Origin: Echinococcus granulosus
Lineage: Eukaryota; Platyhelminthes; Cestoda; Cyclophyllidea; Taeniidae
Assembly: GCF_000524195.1 (NCBI RefSeq)
Contig: NW_020170443.1
Coordinates: 208,535-272,534 of the forward strand
Direction: 5' to 3'
DNA length: 64,000 bases
Both the position numbers and the translations under genes were made by a program. The notes under the pieces are model-generated. The model did not search any database and was not told the origin of the DNA. It was given only the letters and a program-made list of their open reading frames with translations. Below are positions 47,901 through 58,245 of this stretch, piece by piece (position 1 is the first letter of the stretch; each line of letters begins with the position of its first letter).

Positions 47901-49746
47901 GAAGTTTATAGGCTTCTTAAACTGCTGGGTGGTTTGTACTCAATCAAAATAACTCAGTGATCTGGTCATCTGCTCTTGATGATAAACCTACCTGTATTTT
48001 AGGACGAATGAAGCCTCTCACACCGAAAGTAGGCTGAATTCTATCAAGAGACAACTGCCAGAGGTAAATTCAGGGAAGCTCTTTGCCTAACTTTTCATTA
48101 GTTCAATCGCCGAAGTCACCAGATTGGTGAAAGAGGAGCCTTGCAAAAGAAGGAAAGAGAGAAGGAGACGGAGGGTGAGGAAGTCTTTGTTCCAGAAGTT
48201 GAAGAAGATGATGACACACAAATCAGTGTGGATACCAAGCCGGTCAGTTGAATTTATTTTTTCCATCTGAATTACTAAATACGAAATGCTTGGCCTTGTT
48301 TAGTCACATTTAAAGCACGAAGTACTGAAGCGAGGAATAAAATTTGGAGTCTGAATTTAGTCTCGAATCCAGTCGGCCTGGCGTAAGGATTGCAAGTTGA
48401 CCTCCTGGCATTTGTGCCGCGCTTGGTTACTTAGGCCGTAGATCTCAGTTGTCTAGTCCCCACCTCCTACCCTCATCACTTTTTCGGCAATCCATCTCTT
48501 CTTTGTAATCCACGGACGACCAGGATGCTTGAAGCTCTGGAGGATAGTAATTAGTGCTGCAACACTAGGCATTTGGATAATCAAACCCTCAGGGATTCGT
48601 TAATTCACCTCCGTTGACCAGCGTATAGATGCAATTGCCTTGTTCCTGCTCGAGGATGTTTCGGTACCGGCTGTTCTTTCCTTCATCCTTTTTTGTGTCA
48701 TGCAGAAGCATCCAGAGTGTGATTCAACACCCATGGAAGAGGTGGACATAGAGGGCACCTCGAAACGTCCCCCATCTTCACCTTCTCAATCGGTATGTCG
48801 TCTAACAGGGGGGAAGTGTTCAAATATTCACATTACGTTTATACAAATAGGCAAATAATTTTTCTTTGTAACGCGGTCTCGTATAATCGTCCAGTGCTGT
48901 CTTGTTTCATCATTTTTACTTTTTTTCTACCTCGTTGTGCTATACAGGAATCTCCAAAGCCTAAAATGGCAAGGAATGAAGAGGCGTACTCACCTACTGT
49001 TTCAACAGACAAGGTCCACTCTGCAGCATCATCACCATCGAAGGTCTGCCTGTTGAGATGCGCTTTTTGACCAAAATTTGAACTTAATATACTGAAAAGT
49101 ATTTCTTTTTTTTTTCTTATTCCTTTGCAGCAGTTGCAGGAGCCTCTCCGAGTGGTTGAGGAGGATGAAGTGGTGCACCGGCCACGCATTGGGCCCCAGC
49201 AACTATCGCACTCGGTTGATGATAAAGTGACTTATTTCTTCTTTTCCTCCTCCATTACTTGACTGTTCTGCTTTCATTTGCCATCGCTTTTGCCTTCCAT
49301 TCAACTTAGGTAGTCAAGGATGAGCAGTCGCCGGCTATTTCAGTGGAATTGTCCTCCGAGTTGTCACCGCCAACAGAGGTTCATTTCTTTCACAGACTGC
49401 ATACTTCGTGGGAAGAATAATAATGATGCATTCTTGTGCCTTTTTTTCTAGATTGATTTGGATGATGCCTACGACTACAGCATGAACGATCCCAACTTCG
49501 CGCTGTGGACGCCACCCAAAGGTGGGTTTGTGTGTGTGTATCCCTTTCCTCTCTGCCTAGGCACATTGAATGTGAAATGTGATTTTGGACAAGTGTGTTT
49601 TCCTTTTCGTGTGGGACTCGTTACTAGGCTAAACAAAGTGGTGTGTAGATGCCTTTTACTTGTATGAATGCACTCCAACACTTTTTTCCCCTGCAGATCA
49701 AACTGGTGACGGGATGACCGAACTCAACAAAAAGTACGGCTACTGA
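44929..49746 (+). CDS. SLC4A1AP: Kanadaptin (SLC4A1AP-like), FHA and dsRBD nuclear protein
   Basis: Seventeen exons, all in phase: 44929-44989, 45019-45128, 45198-45732, 45808-46000, 46077-46210, 46585-46805, 46985-47054, 47141-47212, 47610-47805, 48003-48063, 48102-48242, 48706-48792, 48948-49043, 49131-49226, 49310-49378, 49452-49521 and 49697-49746; 753 residues. Exon 3 holds the PPDWA lead-in and an FHA domain (CILGRQPG, HPSISRAHAVLQF, YVYDLDSTHGTFVNKHRV). Exons 4-5 hold the dsRBD-like part (DPKRALRAFFDREG, QKRKEAVAACALEACRILD). Exon 6 has YYSSDEDTFLDRTGQIE and the last two exons DPNFALWTPPKDQTGDGMTE and NKKYGY, all kanadaptin landmarks. Kanadaptin was named for binding the AE1 anion exchanger but is mainly nuclear and co-purifies with spliceosomes. 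Intron 1 is 29 nt and intron 10 is 38 nt. The gene follows SF3A3 in tandem. Confidence 0.95.
46211..46584 (+). other. Kanadaptin intron 5, 374 nt
   Basis: Donor GTATGG, acceptor GACATGTAG; phase 1. Nothing else seen. Confidence 0.5.
47213..47609 (+). other. Kanadaptin intron 8, 397 nt
   Basis: Donor GTAAGG, acceptor GTCTAACAG; phase 1. It contains a 32-nt segment at about 47288-47319 with its own acceptor and donor motifs, but including it would break the downstream frame. Confidence 0.5.
48243..48705 (+). other. Kanadaptin intron 11, 463 nt
   Basis: Donor GTCAGT, acceptor GTCATGCAG; phase 0. Nothing recognised. Confidence 0.5.
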
Positions 49747-50013
49747 TGAGGCTAATCTGCGTATTCCTTTGTTCAGTACAACTGTAAATGCTTTCTCAGC
49801 GCTTTTGATTGTGCTGGGAGGTGGTGTGGAGGAGGGGTTGTTAAGATCCCGGGCAGTCCAATGTCAACTCGTTGTCACGTGAAGTCCCGACGATCCTATT
49901 GATTAATCCAGGCGTTCTGGGCATTCAACGGAGCGTGATCGGTTCAAGGGAATAATTTCAGTTCCCTTATTTTTTGTCCTGATTTGGGTTTGATCTATTT
50001 TTAATAGAAGTGG

Positions 50014-50694
50014 ATGGGAACTACACCGAGTCATAATAGCAAGACTGACTTAAGGCAGGAGCGTTCTCGTGTTGGGATCGCTGATCCGCGTGGAGATCCT
50101 GCTTGTGATGGTATTGTTAAGCCCTTAAACAGAGAAAAAGCAGAGGCCAGCTCAAGAGAAGTTGGAAGAAAGTATCTCTTTGAGGTGGATCTCTCTACCA
50201 TCACAAACTCGGACCCCTGTTCAAATGTATCCCTCGAGGCGCTTGACACTACGCCTCTTGAGACGCTACCGGTTGTGCCGCCCCCCAGCCCCCCTACTGT
50301 CACCCTGACCTCATGCAAAAACAAGATGGAGGGGAAAAGTGATTTTAAGTTTGGGAAAGTTCCCGCTGACTGGACGTCTCCCTGTCCCAGTTCTACCCTT
50401 GGAGTTTTCCAATTGAACAGTGGGGAGTACATCTTCTCAATGTTGATACGTCAGTTTGGCGAGGACGAGCGTTTGTGGCGACAATGGCTCAGACGCATTG
50501 AGAGAACAATGAGGGGGCTTGAAAAGTTATACAAGTGTAGAATCACCGTGTGTGACAGGCCATTCCGCTATAGAGGTGTCATGACACACATGATACGCAT
50601 TAGAGGGGTATCGAAAAAGAATGTTATACAATGCAAAAATGCCCTCCCTTCTCACGTAAAGGACATGCTTATCACTGCGCGTGAATATTACTGA
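50014..50694 (+). CDS. Intronless ORF with degenerate KH-like C-terminal domain
   Basis: 226 codons, ATG to TGA, with no splice signal needed. The N-terminal half is Ser/Pro/Thr-rich and probably disordered. From about residue 137 the order is strand-helix-strand-strand-helix: YIFSMLIRQF, a helix WRQWLRRIERTMRGLEKLYK, CRITVCD, a loop, HMIRIRGV, and KNVIQCKNAL. This resembles a type I KH fold (RNA binding), but the GXXG loop that contacts RNA is absent, so binding is doubtful. I do not recognise the family. It starts 268 bp after the kanadaptin stop on the same strand; its ATG is 6 nt after an acceptor (TATTTTTAATAG), so it may be a third member of the SF3A3-kanadaptin tandem array. It converges with PACRG, with 172 nt between stops. 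A retrocopy origin is another reading. Confidence 0.55.
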   Translation: MGTTPSHNSKTDLRQERSRVGIADPRGDPACDGIVKPLNREKAEASSREVGRKYLFEVDLSTITNSDPCSNVSLEALDTTPLETLPVVPPPSPPTVTLTSCKNKMEGKSDFKFGKVPADWTSPCPSSTLGVFQLNSGEYIFSMLIRQFGEDERLWRQWLRRIERTMRGLEKLYKCRITVCDRPFRYRGVMTHMIRIRGVSKKNVIQCKNALPSHVKDMLITAREYY

Positions 50695-50766
50695 GACATT
50701 GTGGACTGAAAAAGCGGCATTACAATTATTATTTATAAATTTTCTATTTAAAAATCTTCAGATCAA

Positions 50767-50772
50767 TTTATT
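50767..50772 (-). terminator. Polyadenylation signal for PACRG
   Basis: AATAAA on the minus strand, 95 nt past the PACRG stop. It lies between two convergent genes, so the 3' UTRs probably abut or overlap. Confidence 0.5.
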
Positions 50773-50866
50773 TAATATTTAGAGTGGAATGTTTTGTATT
50801 TATGATTTTAGTGTGCAAAATAGCATGATGTTGTTTGGAGTTTTTGGTTAACGCCTAAGTCTCCAT

Positions 50867-51553
50867 TCACTGAAGTAGATTGGATTCGTAAACTGGAATC
50901 ATATATTTGATATTGAGGTAGGCATATTCCCCACCCTTTGTTTCCATTATTCTTAGGGTTTCATCGATCAGATCGCCAATATTTTCATCCTTGCGTTGAC
51001 TGTATTCAATGGCATCACCAATGTTTCTATTGTAATTGATAAACAAGTTAAATGTGGGAAGGAGCTGTCTGTAGTAGGGTACTAATGCTTCGCCAACACC
51101 TTCGTGAGAATTGACAAGCTCTTGCAGAACCTTCATAACATTGCAGCAGATACGGCGGTTATGAGTTGACAATGCTTTTTTAATGGGCATTATCAGTCGT
51201 GGAATGACCGGTAGAACTTTGTCACGACCATTTGAGAGGAGAAATTGTAGTCCTAGTAAATAGACATTTTTTTAAGAGGTACCTTTTGTTACGACAAAAT
51301 TATACGGATACTTTTCTTCCCTTAAACCATCAAAAAATATAGGCAATATCTGATGATAATCCAGTTTGTCAGCATCAACTTTCCATGATAGAATTTTGGT
51401 ACCCTTTTCATCATATGAAATGACAGCGGGAATGTCGCCTCGATCATAGCACAATTTGAATAATGTTTTATTTTTACGTGGGGGATTAGAGTAGGTAACA
51501 AGGCTAGTTTTCTTTGTGGGTCGCCAAAAATCAAGCATTTCATTTGCACACAT
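50867..51553 (-). CDS. PACRG: Parkin co-regulated gene protein homologue (axonemal inner-junction protein)
   Basis: Two minus-strand exons, 51553-51283 and 51252-50867, split by a 30-nt intron in phase 1; 218 residues. Landmarks: [20 protein letters not shown], the [18 protein letters not shown] block, [34 protein letters not shown], the helix [48 protein letters not shown] and the end [22 protein letters not shown] bridges the A and B tubules of the ciliary doublet with FAP20 and is needed for motile flagella. The unstructured N-terminus is shorter than in mammals. Start ATG 51553 is the first after an AT-rich 5' region shared with LRRC23 on the other strand. Confidence 0.95.
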
Positions 51554-51750
51554 GAAATTAGGAAGATAGAGTTGGGATGTGTTTAAACAAGGGTACTACT
51601 TGACGCAAAAATAATTTTTTCAAATTTTATTTTAAAAAATATTTAAACAATGCTTAGATTATTAAAGCAAAAGTCATTTAATTGAATGGTTGCCGGGCGC
51701 TGAATAGCGTACCATTACGAGTTAAGTGCATCAATTTCAGCATACGCACA
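51554..51750. promoter_or_regulatory. Shared bidirectional promoter of PACRG and LRRC23
   Basis: Only 197 nt separate the two start codons. The interval has a perfect RFX/X-box left half-site GTTGCC (51689-51694) followed by GGGCGC rather than the full right half, and two forkhead-like TTAAACAA motifs (about 51582-51589 and 51652-51659). RFX and FOXJ1 are the known regulators of motile-cilium genes; whether they act here is inferred. Confidence 0.55.
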
Positions 51751-54700
51751 ATGTCAGAAGAGGAGGAAGCTGTCGGAGAAGAGATAGAAGAGGCAGAAAT
51801 TAGCATTAAGCCTGTTGTATGCTTCGAGATTTCAAGCTTAGAATTTAGGTTATTCCCGATAAACCTCTGACGAAAGAATTAGCAGCCACATGTCTTTCAC
51901 TACTTAGAAGAATAGGATACGGCTTTACACATGCATTCATAAAATTTGACTGTGCAAACAGGTGTGTTTTTTGTCTAGCTATCTAATCTAGGCAATTTTT
52001 TTTATTTGTTTCAATTTTGATGACTGGCCAAATCTCCCACTTATTCTTTCTCGTAGTTTGTAAGCGTGGATGGCTCTTTTAAAATATCATTTTTAAAGGC
52101 GATGATTTTAATTTGAATATTTAATATATAATACACCACCTCATGAATAACCATGCCTTAAGAGTTCAATTTTACTAGGATAACCTCATGAATGTAAACT
52201 TCTGATTTCTTTCTGTAATACCGCAATATTAATAGGGGCCTCACAGATATCAGTATCTTGGTGCAATTTCAGTTTCTCCGCTTCGTTATTCTGAGCCACA
52301 ACCATATTTCTGATATTTCGCCCATTTTCGCAGCCGAATACTTAATGTATCTTAAAGCTGATCATAATCGCATACTCAAAGCTGGCAGTGCAAAGGCTTT
52401 ACCATATCTTCAATTCTTCGACCTTTCACACAACAAACTCACCTGTACGGACTTCATCAACCACGGTAGATTGAAACATCTCATACTTAGTTGTACGTTT
52501 CAATAATACCAAAGGAAGTGCGTTGTCCTAAATTTTTCAAAAGGAATTTTTGCTAAATCAATTTAGATAACGAAATCACTACATTAAAGGGCATCGAGGG
52601 ACCGCCATTAAACCAGTTCAAGTTGCGCTCTTTGGAGACCCTAGAGTTGCGTGGAAATAAGATTACATCGTCCGAGGGTCTGAGTGAACTGCACGCTCTA
52701 AAGACGCTCTACTTTAGTGAAAATCTCCTGCACTCAGTAGAGGACATTTCGGCAATGAAGGGACTTGTTATACTACATCTTCGGGATAACAATATTCGAC
52801 GTTTGGATGGTTTTCTTCATGGTCCGCCTAATCTACAGTACTTAAATCTTCGGTATACCAGCAAAATTGCTTATTTTTTCGACTGTTCTTGTGACAAGTT
52901 TACCCTGTTTAGCGTCATATTGTGAATTTAGGGTTTACTTCGTCCTTTACTTTGTTTAAGACAGTTTTTCCATTTTTGGAAAAGTCAAGGAATTAGGAAG
53001 GCAATTCCGACTTGCGTTAATGTCCTTTACTTGCATTGGTATTTAAAGACTGGATAAGGAAAACAGCTTTGTTTGGTTTTTTATGTGCTGTCAAATCTAT
53101 CCTCGTTGTTTTGTTTCTGACTTATTTTTTTAGAGGAAATCAGATAAAACGCTGGTCAGAGGTCAAAAAGTTAATGTCATTATTAACTCTGAAAATTCTC
53201 ATCCTTAGTGGTGAGTTCAGACTTAATTAGCAAATAATTGGTTGCAAAAAAACTGTTGGCACTTTTTAATCAGCATTTTTATTGCATTCTTTCACTTTGG
53301 CGCGCATTTGCATGTTTAGCTAATTAAAATTAGTTGAAATCGTTTAAATGCCCTTAGCAAACAAAAGAAACAATTAACTTAAGAACTACGGAAATCAGAA
53401 CTTTTATTTGAAACGCATCTTCTTTTTCTTTTTGCCTCAGACAACCCGATTGCGGATAGAGATCATTATAGACCCCTTGTTTTGGGCATGGTGCCTCGCC
53501 TTAAACGCCTGGATAAGGACAAGACCTCGCCAGATGAAGTAGCAGAGTCAGTGGCGTTCCTCGAAAAGTTGGTGCGTCCAATGTTTATTTTCCTATTTTT
53601 CTTTTTTTAAAAATTATTCACGTTCAGCACTTAATATCTCGCTCTGCATCCGTGATCCGGTACTCCCCTCCAATGCATCTTCATTGTCTCAGGTGCAAAA
53701 ATATTTATTCTCCTGATTTTTAAATTTGAAACTATTTTGTAAATAGAAACTTTTCCATACTGAGATGGTGCGTAAGTGAAGTTTGGTCAGATACTCCAAA
53801 GTTTTGTCATTTATTTGTTAGGCGATATAAGGCAATGTCAGTGCATGACATTTGCCTATGGCGAATTCTTCAATTACTTTCCCTATATAAAATGATGCGA
53901 ATAGCTCTTTTGAGACATAGTCTTTTCCACTATTGGCTTTGTTTTCGAATATATACGAAAAATTTTTTCAACTAAGCTCGTCGTCACAAATTCGTGACGC
54001 ATGTTCTTTACCACTTCAAGATAAATGGCTGTACCAATACAAATCGCAAGGGGGCTGAAAGGGTCTAAAAAAGTGAAGTGGATGGAGGATGTGTGGTACT
54101 TTAAGTCTTCCCCGAAGTCCTACGTATGGCAGGAAATATTTTCCTAACAAACGGAGACGCTGTGACGCTACTGGCTTAGCCGAACGGCTATGATGCTTGT
54201 ACAATCTGCGGAGACTTAGATGTCTATGTAATCAAACGTATAGTTAAATGAACAATTAATGAGACAAAGTATTGTCAAATTTAGGAGCATGATTAAATGT
54301 GGTGTCTGAAATGTTAAAGAAAATTTGCAAAACAAGTGTTAAACTAATGGTGTTTGAATTTCCTCTCACCGTAAAAACAGACGTGTTAGTAAAGTCCTGG
54401 GTATTAAGTTAAGTACTCTCTTATCTTATTTTAAAACCACGTGTAATTAATCGAATACATAGTGGAAAACAATTTTAGGTGCTTGAGGATCCTAAAGGTT
54501 CAGACCACTTTCCGACCATACTCTGGATTCATAAGAGGGTCGGAAAAACCCTTTCGGAGAACTCTAATGAAATCTTGCATTCTGCATTCCGGTGGTGACA
54601 ACAGTGATAACAAACGCATTGTTCTGACGCATGATTGCAGATCCATGTTAGATATAATCAGAGACGAGGTGATTTTAACCGTAAAGGCGTTCAATATCTC

Positions 54701-54985
54701 CATGCTTAAGTGAAATTTAATGTTTTTTTTAGGGTGAGCAATTCTTGGAGGAAGATGACGAAGAGGAGGAAGAGATGGACAAGGTAGCAGAGCTAATGGC
54801 TGAGGCAAAACTCGACGAGCTAATGGAGGAGGGAGTGATGGACAAAGATGCCGCAGAAGCAATCACTGAGGAGGTAGAAAAGGAGGAAATGGATGATGAG
54901 GTGTGCAAGACTGGCCGACCTATCGGAATTTGCCTGTTCATTACACTTAAAATTCGATTGTTTCTTCTTTTAGGAGGAGGATTAG
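51751..54985 (+). CDS. LRRC23: Leucine-rich repeat protein 23 homologue (radial spoke component)
   Basis: Eight exons: 51751-51816, 51849-51961, 52236-52492, 52567-52852, 53134-53210, 53441-53571, 54733-54900 and 54974-54985; all in phase, 369 residues (vertebrate about 340). An acidic N-terminus (MSEEEEAVGEEIEEAE) is followed by LTKELAATCLSLLRRIGYG and THAFIKFDCANRGLTDISIL, which match the LRRC23 lead-in. About seven leucine-rich repeats follow (LETLELRGNKI, LKTLYFSENLL, LVILHLRDNNI, LQYLNLRGNQI, LKILILSDNPI) and a capping segment YRPLVLGMVPRLKRLDKD. The C-terminus is strongly acidic. LRRC23 is a radial-spoke 3 head/stalk protein needed for sperm motility. Intron 1 is 32 nt; the 1.16-kb intron before the acidic exon could hide another small exon. 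The last exon encodes only EED plus stop and is the least certain. Confidence 0.92.
53572..54732 (+). other. LRRC23 intron 6, 1.16 kb
   Basis: Donor GTGCGT, acceptor TTTTTTTTAG, phase 0. No exon or repeat recognised, although the length leaves room for one. Confidence 0.45.
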
Positions 54986-55815
54986 GATTTAAAAACATTT
55001 ACCTACGTTTGTCTATATAAGAGAAATTTTCCACTTTTATTCTACTGACTTGTGTTTTGTTACTGGTGAGAAGTAAAAAGTAACAATATTTAAAGAAGTC
55101 AGCTACCTTCGTGCAGCTTTAACAAAGTGCCATTTATAAATGACATAAGTTAGCACGAAGTTGTAATTTTTGGGAGATGCATTTGAACACGAAATCTTCG
55201 ACAAATACAAAAAAATGTCTTAGACAAAGTCTATATTAGGTAGTAGATTCGGGTCTATTTGAAAGTGCAGTAAAGTTGACAAATAATCTTCGAAATCAAA
55301 ACGGTAATGGCTAAGTTGGTCCACTTTCTGATGAATTGAATAAAGTTATTGGAATTGCCTAGTGATGCATCTTTCAAAGGTGGACTCAAACTCAGTCATT
55401 AAAAAAATGCTTGAACCTTAATAAGAGATAAATTAATGCATAGTCTGCTCTGATAATCACCGGTTTTCAACGTCGCCAATGTAAGCTGAGCAAGAGAAAC
55501 ATGTACCATATTTGATAATGTAACAATTAATTTGGTTTTACATAAAGTGTTAAGGACATTTAATGTAATGCAAACACTCGAAATGCTTGTAAGGAACTTC
55601 AAATGCTGACCGATCGAGGTATTTGACAGTATATTAATCCATTGCATTGGAATAAGTAGGCTTTGATTGCTGCTAAAATAAATGATTTCATACACCTGTC
55701 CTACAGATGTATTGTGCCGTAGCTGCATTTTATGACGATTATTCCTTGTCAAATATTTTTTAAAGAAATCTTGCAAAGTGGAGGCTTATTTAAACCACAA
55801 GGTTGCCAATTTAAA
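54986..55815. other. Spacer between LRRC23 and the short-intron gene
   Basis: 830 bp, AT-rich. I see no coding exon and no canonical AATAAA close to the LRRC23 stop. Confidence 0.45.
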
Positions 55816-57641
55816 ATGCCATTCAAGATTCCGCGCCTTGAAGTAAAATTCGCATCACAAAGGTATATTTGTTTATATTTTAAAAGGGACGATAAAGATG
55901 TGGCTCTTTTACCCAAGATTCATCCTGTTCGTCTAGCCAGTTCGACCTCCTGGGAAACAATTATTGTTCCCAGAATTCTAGAGATAGCGCTATTGATTCA
56001 TCTCAACCGGAAAAACCCGATGTATGCTACAATTATATTAAGGTTTATCTTAGAGTGGGGGATTTTGGACGTCTCTGCGTGGCTCCGTTGACAATGAGAG
56101 GAGAAATTCGGTCGCTACCAATCCTCCCATTGGCAATGCTGCGCCGGTTATGTAGGCTTGCTTTACATTACAGTTGTATATTTAAAGCAAAATTGTTGAT
56201 GATATATGGGATACAGTCACGGAACTTGACGCTCTGGTAGGTGTTGAATTCTTTCTTACCCCTAGATAATTAAATTTGTCTCGGAACCTGTTAGTACCAA
56301 CGAAATAAACGATTCTTGTGAGTCTGATACAGGACGTTGATATATTTCATAAAAGATTCCAAACTAGAGGAAACATTTAAAATGCTTGAAATGTGCTCGG
56401 AAAGTGCTAAGGGATCGTTTACTCAAGTGGATGAGGTAGATTTCAACTCATCTTATTCGATTAATTTAGATGGCATCAAGAATTAATTCATTGCAAAGTA
56501 CTGTAAAGAAGGCATTACCTTTGCCAAATCCTTCTATAACACCTCGTATATTTTACAACAGCATTTGTAGTAAAAGCTCTTTGAAGCTAAAAATTGACAG
56601 TTTTGCCTCAAATTTGGAGTAAGAATATTTTGTAACGCATTTGGAAGCTTTATGGTTAAATTGGCTCGAAAGAGAATTGAATCTACAAAAGCATATTCCT
56701 CACAATTTAAAAAGCCACACTCCGTCTTTGCTATGAGTCCAAGAGTCCAACACCTAGCATTGCGAAGGAAGCATGATAGTACGTCTCTATTACATTAATT
56801 AAAGTCTCATATTTAGGTACGCCTGCAATACATACATCTGGAACAAATACAAGGCGAACAACCAGTAGTGCACCTTTTCTTAGTAGGAATGCGAGGACAG
56901 TTCTTCAGGTCTGCATTTTACATATTCATTTGGTGCTTCAAAATTTGTGTTAGATATCGTTTTGGAGAAAAACGCACTTTTTCCATGTTGTTATAGATTC
57001 ACAGACTCTTGAGCATGTCCTTAAAAAAATTCTCTTAATTCTTTTTGATGACACATTACAGTGTCTGACCTCGCGTTTCAGGAGTTGTGTGATTTCATTG
57101 TTAATATTCTGTAACCATTGTAGCCTAACGCATCCGTCAGAAAAACACCGCAATTTGCTATAAAATTTTGCAACAAAGCTGCCACTGTAACTGTACCTAG
57201 AAAAACTGATATCAAATTTGAGTAAGTGAAAATTTGTTTCTTTTATTGAATTTATTCTAGCTTTCTACCCTATGAACTGTTCATTCTGCTCGCTACATTA
57301 TTTTTAGTTTAGTGTACCCTGATTTTTCTTATTCGATTATTTAACGGGCATCTTTTTTCATCACGTCGATTCATGGCAGGCGTCAATGCAAGCCCAACGT
57401 CCGTTGCCGACAACAGTCAAATTTGGTGCATGATCATCACATGGGAGTCCGCGAGACACCTTTGTCTTCGCCCATTTTTTCCGATCGACCAAGCAGTGGC
57501 ACACAGCATCTGTTGCTACCTCCCGACACAGTGGAAGACATCTTTTGTGATCTCGCAAAAGAGCGTCATGATGATGACGGATTCTCCTCCATTTCTGACG
57601 ACTGCATCAGCTTAAACGACCTCTTCGAAGTGGAGGAGTAG
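55816..57641 (+). CDS. Unrecognised helical protein, twelve exons, ten ultra-short introns
   Basis: Exons: 55816-55862, 55898-56021, 56054-56151, 56188-56236, 56266-56317, 56356-56435, 56470-56618, 56648-56778, 56817-56908, 57082-57110, 57141-57221 and 57380-57641. Every junction is GT-AG and every phase matches, giving 397 residues from MPFKIPRLEVKFASQR to LNDLFEVEE. Introns measure 35, 32, 36, 29, 38, 34, 29, 38, 173, 30 and 158 nt. The N-terminus is Ser-rich; a helical, possibly coiled-coil middle (VDDIWDTVTELDALIIKFV, KLEETFKMLEMCSES, DEMASRINSLQSTVKKAL) is followed by a basic Ser/Thr-rich part and an acidic tail. I do not recognise the family. Two other 3' ends are possible: a splice from 57221 to 57261 gives a hydrophobic tail ending at 57312, and a donor at 57637 to 57788 gives a stop at 57830. 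It follows LRRC23 in the same direction and converges on SDE2. Confidence 0.6.
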
Positions 57642-58245
57642 ATGGATCCTCCTCCTCATCCCTATACTTTCACCGTCTTTTACAACCCGCCTTTTACCAT
57701 GACTCTGCACCCTCCACTTCTGTGCATGTAAATTTTTAGCCACATTATGAAGTTACAATTCGACACATGGTTTCCTCTTTATTTCAGACGGTCTCAATAC
57801 TTTGCAGCTGATGAAGACCTTACTCTATGAGTACATTTGTGAGCCCCTTGATCGTACTCAAGCGTAAGTTCATGATCTAAGTGAACATGTCGACTGCACG
57901 TTCTGCGATGCAGTACCAGTAACCATGTAAATGAGGGCGGTCAATTCAAAGGACTGACACGCATTAAGCCATTTGCTAGACTAAAGTTGAAAACCGGCTT
58001 TCAGTTTTTCGGGGAGTGTCATTCCATAAGTGAAATTACCAATAACCACATGAAGAAGGGTAACAATAGCAAATAAATAAACGGTGTTTAGTTATCTTGT
58101 AAAATCACGATAAAAGGTACAAGAGTTCCAGAATGTAAAAATCAAACATTACATATATTGGCAATAATTCATCAAGTCGACTCATTGCCCAGTCGAAAAA
58201 GTGAGTTGATTTAAGTGTGCATATACATGGGTACGTAGGGAGCAC
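57642..58245. other. Spacer between convergent short-intron gene and SDE2
   Basis: About 600 bp. It contains a possible extra terminal exon of the short-intron gene at 57788-57830, after a TTTATTTCAG acceptor, and a plus-strand AATAAA. Otherwise no feature. Confidence 0.4.
58072..58077 (+). terminator. Possible polyadenylation signal of the short-intron gene
   Basis: AATAAATAAA on the plus strand, 430 nt past the stop at 57641 and about 240 nt past the alternative stop at 57830. The distance suits the longer gene model better. Confidence 0.35.
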
